This document shows positions 1-6,689 of a stretch of DNA of 15,988 nucleotides, in pieces. Under the pieces are notes generated by a model. The model saw only the letters and a program-made list of their open reading frames with translations. It did not search any database and was not told where the DNA came from. Each line of letters starts with the position of its first letter. The first letter of the stretch is position 1. The translations under genes and the position numbers were made by a program. The stretch is from Clostridia bacterium (GTDB lineage: Bacteria; Bacillota; Clostridia; Christensenellales; Aristaeellaceae): assembly GCA_017537105.1 (NCBI GenBank), contig JAFWBZ010000252.1, forward strand, positions 1 to 15,988, in the 5' to 3' direction.

Positions 1-1
1 G

Positions 2-97
2 GAAGTGTATTTGTATCGTTCCACGGCATGGGATTTGACGAATAATGACGCTCTGAGTGTGCGCAATGATACCATTTCGATCACTCTGAACGAATAG
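2..97 (+). CDS. C-terminal end of an unidentified, probably phage structural, protein (partial)
   Basis: The window opens inside a reading frame (frame 2) that gives 31 residues ending in DTISITLNE before a TAG at 95-97. It lies 56 bases upstream of a phage holin and on the same strand, the usual place for the last tail, fibre or other minor structural gene of a Gram-positive siphophage. The alternating polar and hydrophobic tail would suit a beta-rich structural protein. No family can be assigned from so short a piece; the phage assignment rests on position alone. Confidence 0.5.
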   Translation, partial: EVYLYRSTAWDLTNNDALSVRNDTISITLNE

Positions 98-153
98 CCA
101 CCGTTCAGCTGATCGGGGAATAAACAAAGACAAGGAACAAGGAGGGAAGGTTT

Positions 154-612
154 ATGAGGGATTTCAACATCGACCTGATCTGGACGAAGGTTCAGATCGC
201 CATCACCGCCATCGGCGGATGGATCGGCTACTTTGTGGGAGGGATGGACGGCATGCTGATCGCGCTCATCGTGCTGATGAGCCTGGACTACATCAGCGGC
301 ATCATGTGCGCGGTGATCGACAAGAAGCTGTCCAGCGCCATCGGCTTCCGGGGCATCTGCAAGAAGGTGCTCATCCTGATGCTGGTGGGCGTGGCCAACA
401 TCGTCGATCTGCATGTGGTCGGCACCGGCAGCGCGCTCAGGGGCGCGGTGATCTGCTTCTACATGAGCAACGATGCGCTCTCCCTGTTTGAGAACGCTGC
501 GCACATTGGGCTTCCCATCCCGGACAAGCTCCGGGATGCGCTGGCACAGCTGCATGGCAGGAAGGGTGAGGACGACACGACCGACCAGAGGGATAAGGGC
601 GACGGAGAATAA
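154..612 (+). CDS. Phage holin, toxin-secretion/phage-lysis holin type (Phage_holin_4 family)
   Basis: This 152-residue small membrane protein would make lesions in the cytoplasmic membrane at the end of a phage lytic cycle and release the endolysin. Hydrophobic segments lie at about residues 13-30, 33-55, 69-86 and 94-112, with the MSLDYISGIMCA stretch and the KKLSSAIGFRGICKK loop typical of the clostridial and bacillar holin family that includes TcdE-like proteins. The C-terminal tail is hydrophilic and charged, as expected of holins. The ATG at 154 follows AAGGAGG at 139-145 with 8-base spacing. It sits between a probable structural gene and an endolysin remnant, the normal lysis-module order. 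The stop codon lies inside a hairpin followed by a T-run. The family call is confident; whether it is still functional is unknown because the neighbouring endolysin is broken. Confidence 0.88.
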   Translation: MRDFNIDLIWTKVQIAITAIGGWIGYFVGGMDGMLIALIVLMSLDYISGIMCAVIDKKLSSAIGFRGICKKVLILMLVGVANIVDLHVVGTGSALRGAVICFYMSNDALSLFENAAHIGLPIPDKLRDALAQLHGRKGEDDTTDQRDKGDGE

Positions 613-624
613 CCGTCGTTTTTA
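600..624 (+). terminator. Terminator-like hairpin overlapping the holin stop codon
   Basis: A perfect 6-bp stem, CGACGG (600-605) and CCGTCG (613-618), has a 7-base loop containing the end of the holin stop codon and is followed directly by TTTTT and an AT-rich tract (619-629). This is the form of an intrinsic terminator or attenuator. The stem is short, so termination may be partial and would lower transcription into the lysin gene. Confidence 0.6.
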
Positions 625-637
625 TTTATACCACACA

Positions 638-669
638 GGGCGACGGGAATCAACCGCCGCCCCATTTTT
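638..669 (+). terminator. Second, related terminator-like hairpin before the endolysin remnant
   Basis: GGGCGACGG (638-646) pairs with CCGCCGCCC (654-662) with one A/C mismatch and a 7-base GAATCAA loop, and is followed by CATTTTTAT. Arms and loop closely resemble the preceding hairpin (GGGCGACGG, AGAATAA, CCGTCG), so the two look like a tandemly duplicated element. It lies directly upstream of the lysin ribosome binding site. Confidence 0.5.
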
Positions 670-688
670 ATGATTGGAGGTTTTGATT

Positions 689-1015
689 ATGGCAGTCAAG
701 GTAGGAAGCGCGAGAATCGACGAGAACGGTAAGGCACACGGCGGTCAGGCTGGCGACCAGACCGGCAAGGAAGTCTCCACCCAGAACTGGTATCTCCATT
801 CCAAGGGATGGAGGGTCTTTAGGGCGAAGAATCCGTCTGTGGCGGAGAAGATCGCCCAGTGTATGGAACGTGCCTGCAAGAACAGCATGATCGGGTATGA
901 TCAGTACCAGAGGAACACACTCTACAAGGCGGCAGAGAAGGTCGGCTTCGATGTCTCCAAGGTGACGACGCCCTGCGAAACGGACTGCTCCGCGCCGGCG
1001 CGTCAGTCGAAATAA
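689..1015 (+). pseudogene. Phage endolysin, N-terminal part only (truncated)
   Basis: The first 102 or so residues match the N-terminal domain of a peptidoglycan hydrolase common in clostridial prophages (GSARIDENGKAHGGQAGDQT, EVSTQNWY, then ACKNSMIGYDQYQRNTLY). The piece ends with ETDCSA, the segment that carries the predicted catalytic cysteine. In intact relatives as I recall them this motif is followed by LVRVC and a further stretch with the remaining catalytic residues and often wall-binding domains. Here it reads ETDCSA-PARQSK-stop, so the rest of the enzyme is missing. The ATG at 689 is chosen because AGG AGG-like TTGGAGG (674-680) lies 8 bases upstream; an in-frame TTG at 674 would overlap that site. 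The last 13 bases overlap the 3' end of the convergent mutarotase gene. It is probably inactive. Confidence 0.75.
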
Positions 1016-1317
1016 AAGACCTCTTCCATGTCCTCGTAATACACGCCCTCGTCGTGCCCCTTGAAGCAGGGCTTGGAATACTTCCACCATCTCAACATCG
1101 CCGGATTGGCGTCCATCCTGCGCATGTCGGCCTCGTAATCATCGCCGTCATATTCGAAATAGGCCACCGCAAGCGTGCCGAACAGCGAAATGGAATAGTT
1201 GCGGATGTGGCTTTCCCGGATGGCCTCCAGCACTTCGGGCCACACCGCGGCGTGCAGCCTGCGGTAATCCTCCACCTTGTCTTCCTTCAGCCAGGCGCGC
1301 TGGCAAAAGCGTCTCAC
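1003..1317 (-). CDS. rhaM: L-rhamnose mutarotase family protein
   Basis: RhaM-type mutarotases interconvert the alpha and beta anomers of L-rhamnose (or a similar sugar) in the cytoplasm and so speed entry into catabolism. The predicted protein has 104 residues, the usual family length. Family hallmarks are RAWLKEDKVEDYRRLHAAVWPEV near the start (a conserved His in the YxRxH segment), a Tyr/Phe-rich middle, RWWKYSKP, and the C-terminal EEVFYFD that corresponds to EVFYLP in the E. coli protein. The start is GTG at 1317, with AAGGAGG at 1326-1332 and 8-base spacing; the reading frame is open much further upstream, but that part overlaps the cupin gene. It is the last gene of the minus-strand operon. 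No rhamnose isomerase, kinase or aldolase is in the window, so the true sugar may not be rhamnose. Gene symbol is by homology. Confidence 0.85.
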   Translation of the reverse strand: MRRFCQRAWLKEDKVEDYRRLHAAVWPEVLEAIRESHIRNYSISLFGTLAVAYFEYDGDDYEADMRRMDANPAMLRWWKYSKPCFKGHDEGVYYEDMEEVFYFD

Positions 1318-1341
1318 GTCGCATTCCTCCTTGTATTGAAA

Positions 1342-1368
1342 CCCTCTCCGCCGAAAGGGCGGAGAGGG
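1342..1368 (-). repeat. Perfect intercistronic hairpin upstream of the mutarotase gene
   Basis: CCCTCTCCGCC (1342-1352) and GGCGGAGAGGG (1358-1368) form a perfect 11-bp stem with a 5-base loop. It lies 10 bases upstream of the mutarotase ribosome binding site in the transcript. There is no strong U-run after it on the minus strand, so it is more likely an mRNA processing or stability element, or a copy of a dispersed intergenic repeat, than a full terminator. Confidence 0.6.
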
Positions 1369-1383
1369 ATGGTGCGAATCCTC

Positions 1384-1399
1384 GCCCGCCAAAGCGGGC
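1384..1399 (-). repeat. Small GC-rich hairpin next to the 1342-1368 hairpin
   Basis: GCCCGC (1384-1389) and GCGGGC (1394-1399) form a perfect 6-bp stem around CAAA. Together with the larger hairpin it fills most of the 101-base gap between the cupin gene and the mutarotase gene. The two-hairpin arrangement recalls REP/BOX-type intergenic elements, but only one copy is seen in this window. Confidence 0.45.
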
Positions 1400-1418
1400 A
1401 ATTCATCGATGGCGCTGC

Positions 1419-2612
1419 CTACGGCTTTCTGGCGAAGTGGCGCAAAATGACCAGCGGTTCCGACTTCGAAAGGTTCGTGAACGTCACGCCCTTGCAGGAA
1501 GCCTCCTGGGTGACGAAATATTCGTCGTGGGTCAATTCGCCGAAGCGGATCATGTTCGGAGAGGACAGTTCCATGCCGTTGATCGTGCCGAAGCCCTGCA
1601 CGCAGATCAGGCCGTAGGCCACGTCGTCCTTCAGCGTGGCCGTGCGCCCGGGCAGCACGGTATAGCGGCGCGCGCCCAGCAGGTCGCACTTGTAGCAGAT
1701 CCACTCGTCGATATAGCCCTCGCGCCTCATGGAGTCCATGTTGTCCACGGGCATGGGCACCATGCGGCGGTTCTGGTAGAACATGGGATCCAGGTTCATA
1801 TCCCAGTCCATGACCTCCACCAGATAGTCGAAATCGCCCTTCCTGTCCTCGGGGCAGTTCTTCCACAGCAAATCCTCGCCCACCACGTGGTCGAAGTACA
1901 GCACCGACTGGTACATGGCGTACACGTCGGAGGCGAACTGCGGCTCATAGGTGCACATGGAAGCGGGCGCGTGCATCACTCCCGGGGGCACGTCCCAGCC
2001 GGTATCCACGTCGATGGCATAGGCGCGGGACAGGGACAGCAGCTTGTTGTCGCCCTTCGTGAAGGCCGCCAGCGCGTCGCGCACCTGTTCCTTGGTGGTG
2101 CCGGGGTTGAACCCGAAGAACGTGAAGGGCAGCTCGCCGCCGTAGGTCTGGTTGTACTGGGCCGGGAAGAAGTACATCTCCGGCTTGCCGGCCTCTCCCA
2201 CCTTTGCCGCGTATTTATCGTTGTGATGGATGTGGTGCGGCAGCGGGCCCTTGTTGTCGAAGAACTTGGAATACATGGGCCAGCGGCCGTACTTTTTGTA
2301 CAGGTCCTCGCCGATGATCTTGCCCTTGAATTCGGAGACGGCGTCGATCAGGCGCGCCTGTTCGCCCTCCTCGGTGACGATGAAGCTCAGGCCCTGGTTC
2401 TCGGGGGTACCGGGGCCGTTGTCCGCCGGCGTGGTGGAGGAGAACCAGCGCTCGTCGATGCCGCCGCGCTCGGTGCCCAAAGCGAAGTAATCGTCGGGAT
2501 GCAGGCGCAGCCGCCGTCCCGGACGGCAGAAGGAGCGGGGCACCCAGTTCGGCGCGAGTCTCATGACGCCCTTGCCCTGCTCAAGCGCCTTTTGAATGAT
2601 TGATCTTGACAT
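1419..2612 (-). CDS. Class I mannose-6-phosphate-isomerase-like cupin protein
   Basis: A 397-residue protein resembling type I phosphomannose isomerases, zinc-dependent cupins that interconvert aldose and ketose (mannose-6-P and fructose-6-P). The metal-site pattern is visible: HHIHHND at residues 126-132 (HxH followed by the ND seen in VHPND), GKPE with Glu145, and VPPGVMHA with His214, matching the PMI ligand set of His/Gln, His, Glu and His. The C-terminal third forms a second cupin-like beta region ending in LVILRHFARKP. The ATG at 2612 has AAGGAGG at 2623-2629. In this operon, next to a mutarotase and downstream of a sugar importer, isomerisation of the imported sugar or its derivative is the natural role. 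Many members of this branch are only annotated as sugar isomerases; activity on mannose-6-phosphate is not established. The metal-site reading is good, the substrate is unknown. Confidence 0.78.
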   Translation of the reverse strand: MSRSIIQKALEQGKGVMRLAPNWVPRSFCRPGRRLRLHPDDYFALGTERGGIDERWFSSTTPADNGPGTPENQGLSFIVTEEGEQARLIDAVSEFKGKIIGEDLYKKYGRWPMYSKFFDNKGPLPHHIHHNDKYAAKVGEAGKPEMYFFPAQYNQTYGGELPFTFFGFNPGTTKEQVRDALAAFTKGDNKLLSLSRAYAIDVDTGWDVPPGVMHAPASMCTYEPQFASDVYAMYQSVLYFDHVVGEDLLWKNCPEDRKGDFDYLVEVMDWDMNLDPMFYQNRRMVPMPVDNMDSMRREGYIDEWICYKCDLLGARRYTVLPGRTATLKDDVAYGLICVQGFGTINGMELSSPNMIRFGELTHDEYFVTQEASCKGVTFTNLSKSEPLVILRHFARKP

Positions 2613-2648
2613 TGTCGTGCTTCCTCCTTGCTGAAATGCGGGCGCCGG

Positions 2649-3008
2649 TCAGATTGAATAGCCCGCGATGGGATAGTAAGCCATATCCGGGCGGCGGTCC
2701 AGGCGCCCGTACAGGCACACCACAGGCAGGTCACTGTTCAGTATGACGGCATACTGGCCGAAGGGAATCTGGAACTGCTCCTCGCCCACGGGATAATCCA
2801 TGCGGAAACAGTTGACGCGCCTGGCGGGCACCGTCAGGTGGATGCCCTCCACGGGTTCCTTGTCCTCAAACAGCAGCGTAAGCGTCAGGTGCGCGTCCTT
2901 TTCCCCGTTGTTGACGACCATCAGGGCCTCGTGGCCCAGGGGCTCCGTATCCCCGTGGGGCGGCAGATCGCCGTCGGCAAAAACCCACGTCTTCTTGCCC
3001 AGTTCCAT
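2649..3008 (-). CDS. ASRT-family small-molecule-binding protein (Anabaena sensory rhodopsin transducer homologue)
   Basis: This 119-residue protein matches the family defined by the Anabaena sensory rhodopsin transducer. Shared features are KTWVFADGDLPP near the N-terminus, GHEALMVVNNGEKDAHLTLT (corresponding to SHETVCILNAGDEDAHVEIT), FEDKEPV, LTVPARRV and a final LPVVCLYGRLDRR (corresponding to VPIVVQHTRLDSR). The fold is a small beta-sandwich that forms tetramers. The wider superfamily has been proposed to bind small molecules, probably sugars, and members are often found in carbohydrate-use loci. No rhodopsin gene is present here, so a light-sensing role is not supported. The ATG at 3008 is chosen over the in-frame ATG at 3035 because AAAGGAGG at 3016-3023 lies 7 bases before it and inside the longer form. 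It may sense, bind or act on the imported sugar; this is inference. Confidence 0.85.
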   Translation of the reverse strand: MELGKKTWVFADGDLPPHGDTEPLGHEALMVVNNGEKDAHLTLTLLFEDKEPVEGIHLTVPARRVNCFRMDYPVGEEQFQIPFGQYAVILNSDLPVVCLYGRLDRRPDMAYYPIAGYSI

Positions 3009-3071
3009 CGCAATGCCTCCTTTGTCCACCGCCATGCGCGCGGCGGAAATCGATGTTTTTCAATTTGGGAC

Positions 3072-3129
3072 CGGCGCGGGAGCCGCAGCGCCCAGTTTCC
3101 GGACGCCGCAGCGCTCCCCCGCCGCGCCG
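3072..3129 (-). repeat. Large imperfect GC hairpin between the M24 and ASRT genes
   Basis: The gap of 125 bases between these two genes holds CGGCGCGG (3072-3079) pairing with CCGCGCCG (3122-3129), continued by GAGC (3080-3083) with GCTC (3113-3116) after a 5-base bulge. A 10-base direct repeat GCCGCAGCGC occurs at 3082-3091 and 3105-3114. No U-run follows in the minus-strand transcript. It probably shapes mRNA processing within the operon rather than ending transcription. Confidence 0.45.
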
Positions 3130-3133
3130 TCGG

Positions 3134-4306
3134 TTACAGGTCCTTCGTGAAGTACGCGTCCATCTTCGGGGACATCGGCTCGCACCCGGTTTCGGTGATC
3201 ACATAGCCGGTTTCAATGCGGCCGCCGTACAGGTCCGGATGGTTGAAGAAGCTGATATCCACCATGACCGTCATGCCGGGCACCAGCACAAAATCGCCGT
3301 TGGGCCCGAAGAACGGCGCCTCCGCCTCCATCAGGCCAATGGAATGGGCGAACGGGCACACGATGTACTGGGCCAGGCCGTGCTTTTCATAGTACTTGCG
3401 GCCGGGCACATCGATCTCTCGGCCGCACATGCCGGGCTTCAGCATCGCCTTGGTCAGGCGCAGAGTTTCGCGCAGGTGGTTGATCAGGTCCTTCTGCCGC
3501 GGCGTATATTTGCCGTTGACGGGCAGAATGTCGCCCATGGTGCCGGCATAGCCGTTGATGCGCGGCGCGATGCCGATCATGACCAATTCGCCGTCCTCCA
3601 TGACCTTGTTGGTGGCGGTGGGCACCACGGCCTTGGCGCGCTCACCGGAGCCGACGATGCACTGGTAGGCGAAGCTGTTGGCGCCATTCATGCGGCAGAT
3701 GTGCTCGCCGGCGGCGGCCACCTCGTACTCGTGGGCGCCGGGACGGATCTGCTCCACCATCTTTTCATAGGCCAGGTCGCACAGCTGGGCCGCGGCCCGC
3801 AGCTGCTGCACCTCCCAAGGATCCTTGTAGGCGCGCAGGGTCTCATAATCGTCGGTGATGTCCACCAGCTCGATGCCCTCGAAGCCCTTGCGGAAATCCT
3901 CATACACCTGGTGAGGAATGGTCGCGGTGCCTACAAAGCCCACGCGGCGCAGCTCAGTGCCTTCGCTGCGCAGCTGCTCGTCCAGCTGCCTGAAGTTGAT
4001 GATGGTGGCGTTGGGATACTCCTCGTCCGGCACCATGAACACAGGGAAGCAGCGGGTGATGCGGATTGCCGCCTCGGACTGGGCGAAGGGCTCGCTCTCG
4101 GGCCCGCCCAGCAGGATGGGCTCGCCCTCGATGGGCACCAACACGGCGCCCTTCTCGAACTGGCCGCACCAGCCGGTCAGATACCAGCCGTTGGCCACGT
4201 TCAGCTCGTCGTAGTAGACGAGCGCGGCGTCCAGCTGCCGCTTCTTCAGAATCTCCCGCACTGCCTTCAGACGCTTCTCTGTTTCCGCAAGATTGTAATA
4301 CGCCAT
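3134..4306 (-). CDS. M24-family (creatinase/aminopeptidase P-like) protein with a degenerate metal site
   Basis: The 390-residue protein has the two-part layout of aminopeptidase P and creatinase: an N-terminal domain (about 1-155) and a C-terminal pita-bread domain (about 165-375). The canonical M24 dinuclear metal ligands (Asp, Asp, His, Glu, Glu) are mostly absent: the first Asp position is Gly245 (VMIGIAPRINGY instead of IDLGxxxxGY), the second Asp is not in register, His321 is kept (FAHSIGLMEA), the first Glu appears as Asp350 (VMVDIS), and Glu365 is kept (GRIETGY). This resembles creatinase, a metal-independent member that hydrolyses the C-N bond of creatine, more than an Xaa-Pro peptidase. 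The ATG at 4306 follows AGGAGGG (4315-4321) that overlaps the stop of the M81 gene, implying translational coupling. Role: probably C-N bond hydrolysis of a small substrate; the substrate is unknown. Confidence 0.82.
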   Translation of the reverse strand: MAYYNLAETEKRLKAVREILKKRQLDAALVYYDELNVANGWYLTGWCGQFEKGAVLVPIEGEPILLGGPESEPFAQSEAAIRITRCFPVFMVPDEEYPNATIINFRQLDEQLRSEGTELRRVGFVGTATIPHQVYEDFRKGFEGIELVDITDDYETLRAYKDPWEVQQLRAAAQLCDLAYEKMVEQIRPGAHEYEVAAAGEHICRMNGANSFAYQCIVGSGERAKAVVPTATNKVMEDGELVMIGIAPRINGYAGTMGDILPVNGKYTPRQKDLINHLRETLRLTKAMLKPGMCGREIDVPGRKYYEKHGLAQYIVCPFAHSIGLMEAEAPFFGPNGDFVLVPGMTVMVDISFFNHPDLYGGRIETGYVITETGCEPMSPKMDAYFTKDL

Positions 4307-4319
4307 GTGTGATTCCCTC

Positions 4320-5735
4320 CTAATCCATAAAGTGATCGTCCAAAGGATACATAGGTCTTGAAATGTTTTTATGTCCCATATACTCAAGCCGCTCCGTCGA
4401 GCCGCCGAGGGTAAAGGCAAGTATGGATCTGGGCACCGCCTCGGCAAGCTCCGGGAACAGGTAGCCCAGCTTCACCACCACCAGGCGGTACTTCATAAAA
4501 TCCACGCCGATGGAATCAAAGATCTCCCGCCGGGTCAGCGCCGTGCGGTTTTCGGTGACGATCAGCGTGATGCCGTCCATCTGCACCACGGCGCTCTTGC
4601 CGGCCCAGCCGCCGGTATACCCCAGGATGTCGCCCCGGGAAACCAGCTTTCCGGTCACCGGCACGCGCACGCTGCGGGGGTCCAGCGTGCCGCCGACTTC
4701 GAAGGACACAGTGTCGCCGATCTGCGCCTCATAGCACTTCAGCGTCGCCTCCCGGTCCATGATGCCCGCCAGCAGGGCGTCCCGCACGCGCAGGTCCATC
4801 ATCAGCTTCAGCATATAGGCGTTGTCGCCCGCGGCGCCCGCCGTGGTGTTGTCGCCGCTGTCGGAGATGAACACCGGCCGCTCCGGCGCGGCCAGAGCGG
4901 CGCGCAGCGCTTCCTCCGGCTCCAGCGCCTCGATTTCAAATTTGAAATCATAGCGCGCGTCATAGAAGCGCTTGGCCAGCCTTTCGGCCAGGCGCCGGGC
5001 CTTTTCGCGGTCGCGCCCGCAGGTCACCACCATGTTCGGCCCCATGTAGGGAACGTCCACCCAGGGCTGGCCGTTGAACACCTGGGCGCAGAGCACGTCC
5101 GGCTCCTTTTCCATCTCGTCCGCTTCGGCCATGATTTCCCGCAGCGGATGCAGCGCGGTCTGGACAGCATCGCCGGGAATCACCACCGGCGCGCGAGCCA
5201 CCGCCGGCCGGGGCAGCAGGCCGTCCTTCACGCACCGGATCAGCAGCCGCATGGCCTTGCGCTCGGTTTCGACCATATCCATGTGGGGCGCCGTGCGGAA
5301 GCCGCAGATCACATTGGCCAGTTGGATCACGCCGTCGCTGTTGTTGGCGTGAAAATCCATGCCCACCGAAACGGGAATGCCGAACCCCACTTTTTCGCGC
5401 ACGCGCCTGAGCAGGTATTCCTCGCCGCTGCCGATGCCTTCCACGTGCATCGCGCCGTGCAGGTACAGCCAAACGCCGTCCACGCCCGAATCGGGCAGCC
5501 TGCCGACCATGTCTTCCACGAGATCCAGGTAATCCTCCCGCCGCACCGATCCGCCGGGCAGCGCGTGCGCGTAGATCAGCGGCACGATTTCGCAGCCCTC
5601 GGCGCGCAGCATGTCCTCCACGTGCACCTTTTTCAGTATGCCCTCTCCCGCCGCGTAGTCAAAATCCGCCTTTACGGTGGGGATGGGGCTGAGGGTATTG
5701 CTCTCGCACTGAAGCGAGCCAATCGCGATTCTCAC
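4320..5735 (-). CDS. M81-family (MlrC-like) metallohydrolase
   Basis: The 471-residue protein belongs to the M81 family, named for microcystinase C (MlrC), which completes breakdown of linear microcystin fragments. Most members have unknown small substrates. Motifs seen: CESNTLSP near the N-terminus, LYLHGAMHVEG (residues 90-100), GMDFHANNS (125-133) and RTAPHMDMVETE (147-158), which supply the probable zinc ligands, and the glycine-rich DSGDNTTAGAAGDN in the C-terminal domain. No signal peptide is seen, so it is cytoplasmic. The start is GTG at 5735; the AGGTG before it overlaps the stop of the permease gene 6 bases upstream, so expression is coupled to the transporter. It is followed directly by the M24 gene, suggesting that the two hydrolases act on the same imported compound. 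The family is certain, the reaction is not. Confidence 0.87.
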   Translation of the reverse strand: MRIAIGSLQCESNTLSPIPTVKADFDYAAGEGILKKVHVEDMLRAEGCEIVPLIYAHALPGGSVRREDYLDLVEDMVGRLPDSGVDGVWLYLHGAMHVEGIGSGEEYLLRRVREKVGFGIPVSVGMDFHANNSDGVIQLANVICGFRTAPHMDMVETERKAMRLLIRCVKDGLLPRPAVARAPVVIPGDAVQTALHPLREIMAEADEMEKEPDVLCAQVFNGQPWVDVPYMGPNMVVTCGRDREKARRLAERLAKRFYDARYDFKFEIEALEPEEALRAALAAPERPVFISDSGDNTTAGAAGDNAYMLKLMMDLRVRDALLAGIMDREATLKCYEAQIGDTVSFEVGGTLDPRSVRVPVTGKLVSRGDILGYTGGWAGKSAVVQMDGITLIVTENRTALTRREIFDSIGVDFMKYRLVVVKLGYLFPELAEAVPRSILAFTLGGSTERLEYMGHKNISRPMYPLDDHFMD

Positions 5736-5741
5736 CGTCGA

Positions 5742-6689
5742 TCACCTGCCCTTTCGCGTCATGAATGCGTCAAACGATACCACCACCAGCAGCACGAGGC
5801 CGCGAATCATCGTGTTGTAATAGCCCTGCAGGCCCAGGAAGGCCAGGCCCTTGTAGAGCACGTAGATCAACAGCACGCCCAGCACGGTGCGCAGCACGCT
5901 GCCCTTGCCGCCGGTCAGCGGCGTGCCGCCGACCACGGTGGCCGCCACGCAGGTCAGCGCCAGGTCAGTGCCGTAGAGCACGGAGCCCGCGCGCATCTGG
6001 CAAACGAACATCGCCCCTGAAATGCCGGCCGCCAGGCCAAGAATGGCAAACGTGGAAAACTGACAGAGCCGGACATTGATGCCGGCGAGCGCCGCGGCGG
6101 TGGCATTGCCGCCCGTGGCGTACAGCGAGCGGCCGTAGGTGGTGTTCTTCATGACATACCAGGCCACGACCACGATGGCCGCGAAGATGTACGTCAGATA
6201 GGAGATGCCCAGGAAGGTGCCCTTGCCCATCCGCTCCACAAAGGTGTTGGAAGTCGCGATCATGTCGCCCGACGTGAACACCAGGCAAAAGCCCTTTACG
6301 ATGGTGGACATGCCCAGCGTGGCAATGAACGCCGGGATCTTGCCCAGCACGATCACCAGCCCGTTGATCACGCCGATCAGCGTCGTGGTGCACAGCATCG
6401 CCAGGAAGGCGCCCAGTATGCCCAGGCCGCTGCTTCCCCAGGCGTTCAGCATGAAGCAGAAGAAGATCTGCGCCCAGGCGAAGTTCGAGGAAAGCGAAAG
6501 ATCGAACGCGCCGGTGATGATGGCGATGGTCATCGCCAGGGCGGAAACGCCGTAGATTGAGGCGTCGATCAGCACGTTTTTGATGTTCGTCAGCGACACG
6601 AAGCTGGGCTTGAACAGGATCATGATGAAAATGAACGCCAGGAACAGCAGCAGCACCATGCGCTCCTTGATGAAGGTACGAACGCGCAT
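5742..6689 (-). CDS. Sugar ABC transporter permease, RbsC-like (transporter 1, second permease)
   Basis: A 315-residue polytopic membrane protein of the RbsC/XylH/MglC type, forming half of the translocation channel of a monosaccharide importer. Hydrophobic segments fill most of the length, and family landmarks include GAFDLSLSSNFAW near residue 60, IPAFIATLGM, the cytoplasmic coupling segment TTYGRSLYATGGN, AALAGINV, and VVGGTPLTGGKGSVLRTVLG. The ATG at 6689 shares its A with the TGA of the preceding permease (TGATG), with GGGAGGTGAGG just upstream. A GTG one codon earlier (6692) is possible. It is paired with a different permease, so the channel is probably heterodimeric. Confidence 0.92.
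   Translation of the reverse strand: MRVRTFIKERMVLLLFLAFIFIMILFKPSFVSLTNIKNVLIDASIYGVSALAMTIAIITGAFDLSLSSNFAWAQIFFCFMLNAWGSSGLGILGAFLAMLCTTTLIGVINGLVIVLGKIPAFIATLGMSTIVKGFCLVFTSGDMIATSNTFVERMGKGTFLGISYLTYIFAAIVVVAWYVMKNTTYGRSLYATGGNATAAALAGINVRLCQFSTFAILGLAAGISGAMFVCQMRAGSVLYGTDLALTCVAATVVGGTPLTGGKGSVLRTVLGVLLIYVLYKGLAFLGLQGYYNTMIRGLVLLVVVSFDAFMTRKGR

Noticed and set aside
674..688. TTG at 674 as start of the endolysin remnant
   Set aside because: It overlaps the ribosome binding site; the ATG at 689 has ideal spacing and starts the conserved MAVKVGSARID segment.
940..1060. tRNA gene or direct repeat serving as a prophage attachment site at the junction
   Set aside because: No tRNA-like cloverleaf, anticodon arm or clear repeated core could be seen near 1000.
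2649..3008. Light-sensing role for the ASRT homologue
   Set aside because: There is no rhodopsin or other photoreceptor gene in the window, and the context is sugar metabolism.
4371..6020. 549-codon open frame on the plus strand opposite the M81 and permease genes
   Set aside because: It is rich in His, Ala, Gly and Arg and has no recognisable domain or ribosome binding site. It is the antisense image of GC-rich minus-strand genes that have clear family motifs. Similar long antisense frames at 1437-2603, 3053-4312, 7554-8918 and 10572-11969 were dropped for the same reason.
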